From positions 1 through 26,350 of the IMG/VR virus record IMGVR_UViG_3300025570_000095: a DNA stretch of 26,350 nucleotides; one strand, 5' to 3'. The notes under the pieces are model-generated. The model had not been told where the DNA came from and did not search any database. It saw only the letters and a list, made by a program, of their open reading frames with translations. The stretch comes from a virus. The position numbers were made by a program, and so were the translations under genes. This document shows positions 23,791 to 26,350 of this stretch, one piece after another. Numbering within the stretch: position 1 is the first letter of the stretch; the number at the start of each line of letters is the position of its first letter.

Positions 23791-23956
23791 GCTCTAGTTG
23801 TTCTGTGGTAAAGCCTAGGCAAACGCCGGGGAACTTTACGAAAAAGTCACTAGATGTTTTGTGGGCGTGATCTTTAAAATCTAAATCAATCACAACATCG
23901 TCCGCCCATCTTGCACACTCGCAATAAGCAAGGGCCATTGTGTCTACGGGACTCAT
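23765..23956 (-). CDS. Small unknown protein
   Basis: A 63-residue ORF whose ATG overlaps the stop of the upstream gene by one base (TAATG). A patch DDVVIDLDFKDH is acidic; the C-terminus is hydrophobic (LYIFLFNV) and lies in the duplicated leader sequence. Unrecognised. The overlap with an ORF above makes coupled translation likely. Confidence 0.52.
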   Translation of the reverse strand: MSPVDTMALAYCECARWADDVVIDLDFKDHAHKTSSDFFVKFPGVCLGFTTEQLELYIFLFNV

Positions 23957-24345
23957 TACGCCACCTCCAAATCAGCGGTTTGGTAGTCGATAGAATCGAA
24001 AGCCGCCCAATCAAAGCCGTCTAGCATTTCGTCAAGATCAAAACGGTCATCATCCTTGATAGCATGGGCGTATAAATAAGATTTTTTGCAATGCAAGATA
24101 TCGCGGGGTCTGAAAGTATCGCTACGCATCGCGTTTCTAACGGCTCTAATGACCCAGTATTTAGCCACAATGCTTGCGGTAAATTTGGGGCGTATATCGA
24201 AAGGGGCAGCAGCTCGATGCTTTCTTTCTTGCTTGAGTTCTTCCGTGTACATAATGTGGAGGTAGTCAGTCCAATCCACAGTGCTGATAGGATATAATCT
24301 GTAATAGCCTTCGCTGATGATTTCTGTAATTTGCTTTTTGCTCAT
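23956..24345 (-). CDS. Unknown protein downstream of the ribozyme
   Basis: A 129-residue protein from ATG 24345, which has GGAG nine bases upstream. The in-frame extension to 24417 passes through the hammerhead ribozyme and is rejected as coding. It contains a central basic helical stretch (YWVIRAVRNAMRSDTFRPRD) and an acidic C-terminus (DDDRFDLDEMLDGFDWAAFD). No domain recognised. Its mRNA would be cut 32 bases before this start by the ribozyme at 24372-24431. Confidence 0.6.
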   Translation of the reverse strand: MSKKQITEIISEGYYRLYPISTVDWTDYLHIMYTEELKQERKHRAAAPFDIRPKFTASIVAKYWVIRAVRNAMRSDTFRPRDILHCKKSYLYAHAIKDDDRFDLDEMLDGFDWAAFDSIDYQTADLEVA

Positions 24346-24371
24346 TGGTGTTACTCCATTGCTGATTGGTT

Positions 24372-24431
24372 TTCTCATACGCCTTGCGGCGTTTCGACGA
24401 GGGAACCACCCTCGCAACTCATCAGTGAGAA
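24372..24431 (-). ncRNA. Hammerhead ribozyme, type I
   Basis: Read on the minus strand from 24431 to 24372. Stem I: TTCTCA with TGAGAA, 6 bp perfect, open end. Core: CTGATGA (24425-24419). Stem II closes with G24418-C24396, then a bulge, then CGAGGG/CCCTCG (24414-24409 with 24403-24398) and loop TGGTT. GAAA core (24395-24392). Stem III: A24392-T24379 and CGCC/GGCG with a GCAA tetraloop (24387-24384). The cleavage dinucleotide TA gives NUH as GTA with cut between 24378 and 24377. Every invariant hammerhead position is satisfied. The element begins at the base next to the stop of the 24432 gene. Confidence 0.9.
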
Positions 24432-24566
24432 TTAAGAGCCTAATTTGAGTTCTATGATTAATCGAATGATATTACGCTCTAGGTCATTGGTACGAGCGGT
24501 CTCAAGTTCGTAACCGAACTTTTCAATGTGCGCGTTGTATTGCATTAAAAGTTGGATGATTGTCAT
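24432..24566 (-). CDS. 44-residue ORF, first gene of minus operon
   Basis: A short ORF (MTIIQLLMQYNAHIEKFGYE..., ending IIELKLGS), probably one amphipathic helix pair. RBS GAGGG is eight bases before the ATG within the duplicated leader (copy B). Its TAA abuts the ribozyme, so after self-cleavage this coding region is the 5' fragment of the operon mRNA, with a hammerhead-derived 2',3'-cyclic phosphate end. Family unknown. Confidence 0.5.
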   Translation of the reverse strand: MTIIQLLMQYNAHIEKFGYELETARTNDLERNIIRLIIELKLGS

Positions 24567-24645
24567 GCTGTAAACCCTCTGTTTGTTTGTGTATAATTGC
24601 GGTACGGAATGAATCCTCGCAAATTCACTAAAAAATGTGAAATAC
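24564..24645 (-). repeat. Duplicated promoter/leader, copy B
   Basis: Aligns with 23711-23790; the start-codon-proximal 20 bases are identical, with TGTATAATT and GTACGGAAT also conserved and small indels between. On the minus strand it provides the -10-like TATACA and the RBS for the 24566 start. A TTCAC/GTGAA pair (24624-24641) lies at its distal end. Confidence 0.7.
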
Positions 24646-24683
24646 TATTTAGCTATATACCTTAGAACTAAATAGCATATACC
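24645..24683 (+). promoter_or_regulatory. Palindromic operator-like site before terminase genes
   Basis: CTATTTAG (24645-24652) is inverted exactly as CTAAATAG (24668-24675), and each arm is followed by a direct repeat (CTATATACC 24653, CATATACC 24676). It lies between the leftward small-gene operon and the rightward terminase operon. No strong sigma70 match was found, so the repeat could bind a phage regulator or be a pac-like recognition site for TerS. Confidence 0.45.
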
Positions 24684-24702
24684 GGTAAATATAGGGTAAA
24701 AC

Positions 24703-24873
24703 GTGCCAGATAATAGACATCGTTTAGATAAAGAAACAGTCAATAGACACTTTCCTGAGTACGATCACGGCGGGAAGGGCAGTCATGCTAGAAGGTATAA
24801 TTCTGCCTCAAAATCGGCCTATTCAGAAGGCTACGATAGGATATTCCGTAAGGGTAAGGATAAAGACAAATGA
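24703..24873 (+). CDS. Small conserved phage protein before TerS
   Basis: A 56-residue GTG-started ORF. NRHFPEYDHGGKGSHARRYN and AYSEGYDRIFRK are short blocks I associate with small genes beside marine-phage terminases. Basic and polar, no membrane segment. Overlaps the TerS start by ATGA. Role unknown. Confidence 0.6.
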   Translation: MPDNRHRLDKETVNRHFPEYDHGGKGSHARRYNSASKSAYSEGYDRIFRKGKDKDK

Positions 24874-25166
24874 CCACTAAAGGATTGCATACTAAAACGC
24901 GCAATAGGCTAGCGCGACAAGAAACCTTGCGGGAGTACATGCAACAACGGGGGTCAGTACAGTATCTATTTGATATTGTTGAGAAGATTGAAAAGTTAGA
25001 CCCCGAATCTGACACGTTCACGCAGGATTTAGCGAAGTATTCTAAGGTCGTTGATGTGCGGCATAAGATGTTAGGAAAATATCTTCCTGAACTGAAAGCA
25101 ACCGAAATCACTGGCGAGGGTGGCGGTGATCTCGTGATTAACGTCTCGGACTTCAAGAACTCGTAA
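24870..25166 (+). CDS. Terminase small subunit
   Basis: A 98-residue protein beginning with a basic helix (KTRNRLARQETLREYMQQRG), a helical middle (YLFDIVEKIEKLDP), and ending in KYLPELKATEITGEGGGDLV. The layout, size and position just ahead of TerL identify a short TerS, which recognises viral DNA and loads the packaging motor. No canonical HTH is obvious, as is usual for short versions. The recognition site may lie in this 5' region; TerS usually binds near its own gene. Confidence 0.7.
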   Translation: MTTKGLHTKTRNRLARQETLREYMQQRGSVQYLFDIVEKIEKLDPESDTFTQDLAKYSKVVDVRHKMLGKYLPELKATEITGEGGGDLVINVSDFKNS

Positions 25167-25198
25167 CTGTATATCCATCCAGTACTGTCAGGGGGCAT

Positions 25199-26350
25199 AT
25201 GACTGAGATATCAATCCCTTTCGAGTGGGAACCTAGGCCGCATCAGGTAGACTTCTTTCGAGCAATGGATACAGGCGTGAAGAGGGCTGTATGTGTATGG
25301 CACCGTAGGGCCGGAAAGGGTAGCGCAACGCTCAACTTTACAGCCAAAGAGATGTTCAAAAGAGTCGGGACATACTGGCACTTATTCCCCCATCAGACCC
25401 AGGCTAGAAAGGCCATATGGGCAGGTATTGATTCAGAAGGCCGCCCAATATTAGAGCAAGTATTCCCCAAGCAGATACGCAAGCGGACATCATCGCAAGA
25501 CATGGTGATAGAGCTAGTCAACGGCTCAACATGGCAGCTCACCGGATCGGACAACTATAACAATCTAGTCGGAAGCAACCCAGTAGGCGTGGTCTTCGAT
25601 GAATGGAGCTTATGCGACCCGAACGCATGGGGATATATCAGGCCGATACTAGCGGAAAACGGCGGATGGGCTGTCTTCATCTACACGCCTCGAGGAAAGA
25701 ATCACGGGCATAGCCTCTATCAAATGGCTAGGTCATCAAACGAATGGTTCTGCCAGAATCTCACAGTCAAGGACACCAAACGGGCAGATGGTAGTCCGGT
25801 CATCAATCCTGACATCATCGAGCAAGAACGACTCGAGGGCATGGAAGAAGCATTGATCCAGCAAGAGTTCTATGGATCATTCGAGGCACAGATAGCAGGT
25901 GCATACTTTGCTGACCAGATAGCAGCGGCCAAAGATCAAGGCCGAGTGACTAGGCTACCGATAGAGCCATCACTGAACGTCCATACTGCATGGGACTTAG
26001 GCATATCGGATGCAATGAGTATCTGGTTATTTCAGGCCATAGGCAAAGAGATCCGCCTGATTGGGTACTACGAGAACAACGGTAAGGGAATGGAGCATTA
26101 CATCCAATGGCTCAATCAATACGCATCCACCAACGGAGTCATGCTAGGCCAACATCTAGCACCACATGACATAGAGGTCAGAGAGCTTACATCGGGTAGA
26201 TCACGCAAGGATGTCGCCCGAGAGATGGGCATATCGTTCAGGACAGTACAGCGACCACGCACCAAGGCCGAAGGTATACAGGCAATACGTCGAATGTTCC
26301 CTAGATTCTGGTTTGATCAAGACAAGGCCGAACACGGGCTAAACTGTATC
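25199..26350 (+). CDS. Terminase large subunit, 3' partial
   Basis: First 384 codons of the packaging motor, still open at the right edge. ATPase: Walker A HRRAGKGS (35-42), Walker B VVFDE (131-135), and the coupling motif IYTPRGKNHG (161-170). Nuclease domain begins with AWDLGISDAMSIW (264-276), whose Asp266 is the first metal ligand. SD AGGGGG precedes the ATG. Portal and head genes would follow to the right. The protein packages DNA into the procapsid with TerS. Confidence 0.88.
   Translation, partial: MTEISIPFEWEPRPHQVDFFRAMDTGVKRAVCVWHRRAGKGSATLNFTAKEMFKRVGTYWHLFPHQTQARKAIWAGIDSEGRPILEQVFPKQIRKRTSSQDMVIELVNGSTWQLTGSDNYNNLVGSNPVGVVFDEWSLCDPNAWGYIRPILAENGGWAVFIYTPRGKNHGHSLYQMARSSNEWFCQNLTVKDTKRADGSPVINPDIIEQERLEGMEEALIQQEFYGSFEAQIAGAYFADQIAAAKDQGRVTRLPIEPSLNVHTAWDLGISDAMSIWLFQAIGKEIRLIGYYENNGKGMEHYIQWLNQYASTNGVMLGQHLAPHDIEVRELTSGRSRKDVAREMGISFRTVQRPRTKAEGIQAIRRMFPRFWFDQDKAEHGLNCI

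Noticed and set aside
24346-24417. N-terminal extension of the gene at 23956-24345
   Set aside because: The extra codons from TTG 24417 are fully explained by ribozyme sequence, and the ATG at 24345 has its own RBS.
1-26350. tRNA, CRISPR array, integrase or reverse transcriptase (diversity-generating element)
   Set aside because: No tRNA T-arm signature, spaced repeats, recombinase or RT motifs were found on reading through, although a programmatic search was not possible.
1-26350. Frequent CTAG tetranucleotides
   Set aside because: Looks common for a bacterial phage, but a count against expectation is needed and it does not point to a specific feature.

Overview
The window is a double-stranded DNA tailed-phage (or prophage-derived) genome segment with a podovirus-type virion. 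Evidence: a tail-nozzle protein, three consecutive T7 gp14/gp15/gp16-like internal (ejection) proteins, a T7-type tail-fibre N-terminus, a compact lysis cassette, a lambda-type recombination pair, and small and large terminase subunits. Several small proteins look like those common in marine phages, so an aquatic proteobacterial host is my inference; no host gene is present. No integrase, DNA polymerase, RNA polymerase, tRNA or CRISPR array was seen. Coding density is very high and most genes overlap by ATGA, GTGA or TAATG junctions.

Layout. 1-12.7 kb (+): end of the nozzle gene, a cupin-like protein, three ejection proteins, then three receptor-binding proteins whose AT-rich distal parts look imported. 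12.8-15.2 kb (+): small structural-type proteins, three small membrane proteins, basic small proteins, and an M15-type endolysin. 15.2-17.5 kb (-): an early recombination operon (zinc ribbon, SSB-like protein, YqaJ-type exonuclease, a 20-codon ORF, single-strand annealing protein, two small proteins) driven by a near-consensus sigma70 promoter (TTGACA, 17 bp, TATCTT). 17.6-18.5 kb: a control region with operator-like repeats, a Cro-size regulator gene, four perfectly phased 10-bp repeats, leftward terminators and a multi-hairpin RNA-like segment just before a helicase gene. 18.5-23.2 kb (+): SF2 helicase, stand-alone CHC2 primase zinc finger, NinB-like protein, HNH nuclease, PD-(D/E)XK nuclease, HTH-phosphoesterase, DUF3310. 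23.2-24.6 kb (-): an operon of small unknown genes. 24.7-26.35 kb (+): small gene, TerS, and TerL running off the right edge.

The most striking item is a complete type I hammerhead ribozyme on the minus strand at 24372-24431. It sits exactly between a 44-codon ORF and the next gene of the minus operon. All core positions (CTGATGA, GAAA, a TA cleavage dinucleotide) and three stems are present, including a GCAA-capped stem III. Predicted cleavage would split the operon mRNA and also cut through an in-frame upstream ATG of the downstream gene. The second candidate is the structured region at 18316-18458, where one strand segment can pair with either of two partners, as in an RNA switch, next to an iteron array that could be the replication origin.

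Working model (inference): the phage relies on the host replisome, recruited at the 18-kb control region by its helicase and zinc-finger protein, and sustains replication by recombination (exonuclease, annealing protein, SSB-like protein, two nucleases). DNA is packaged by TerS/TerL and ejected through the T7-like internal proteins. Portal, capsid and connector genes should lie beyond TerL, upstream of the left edge in a circular map.
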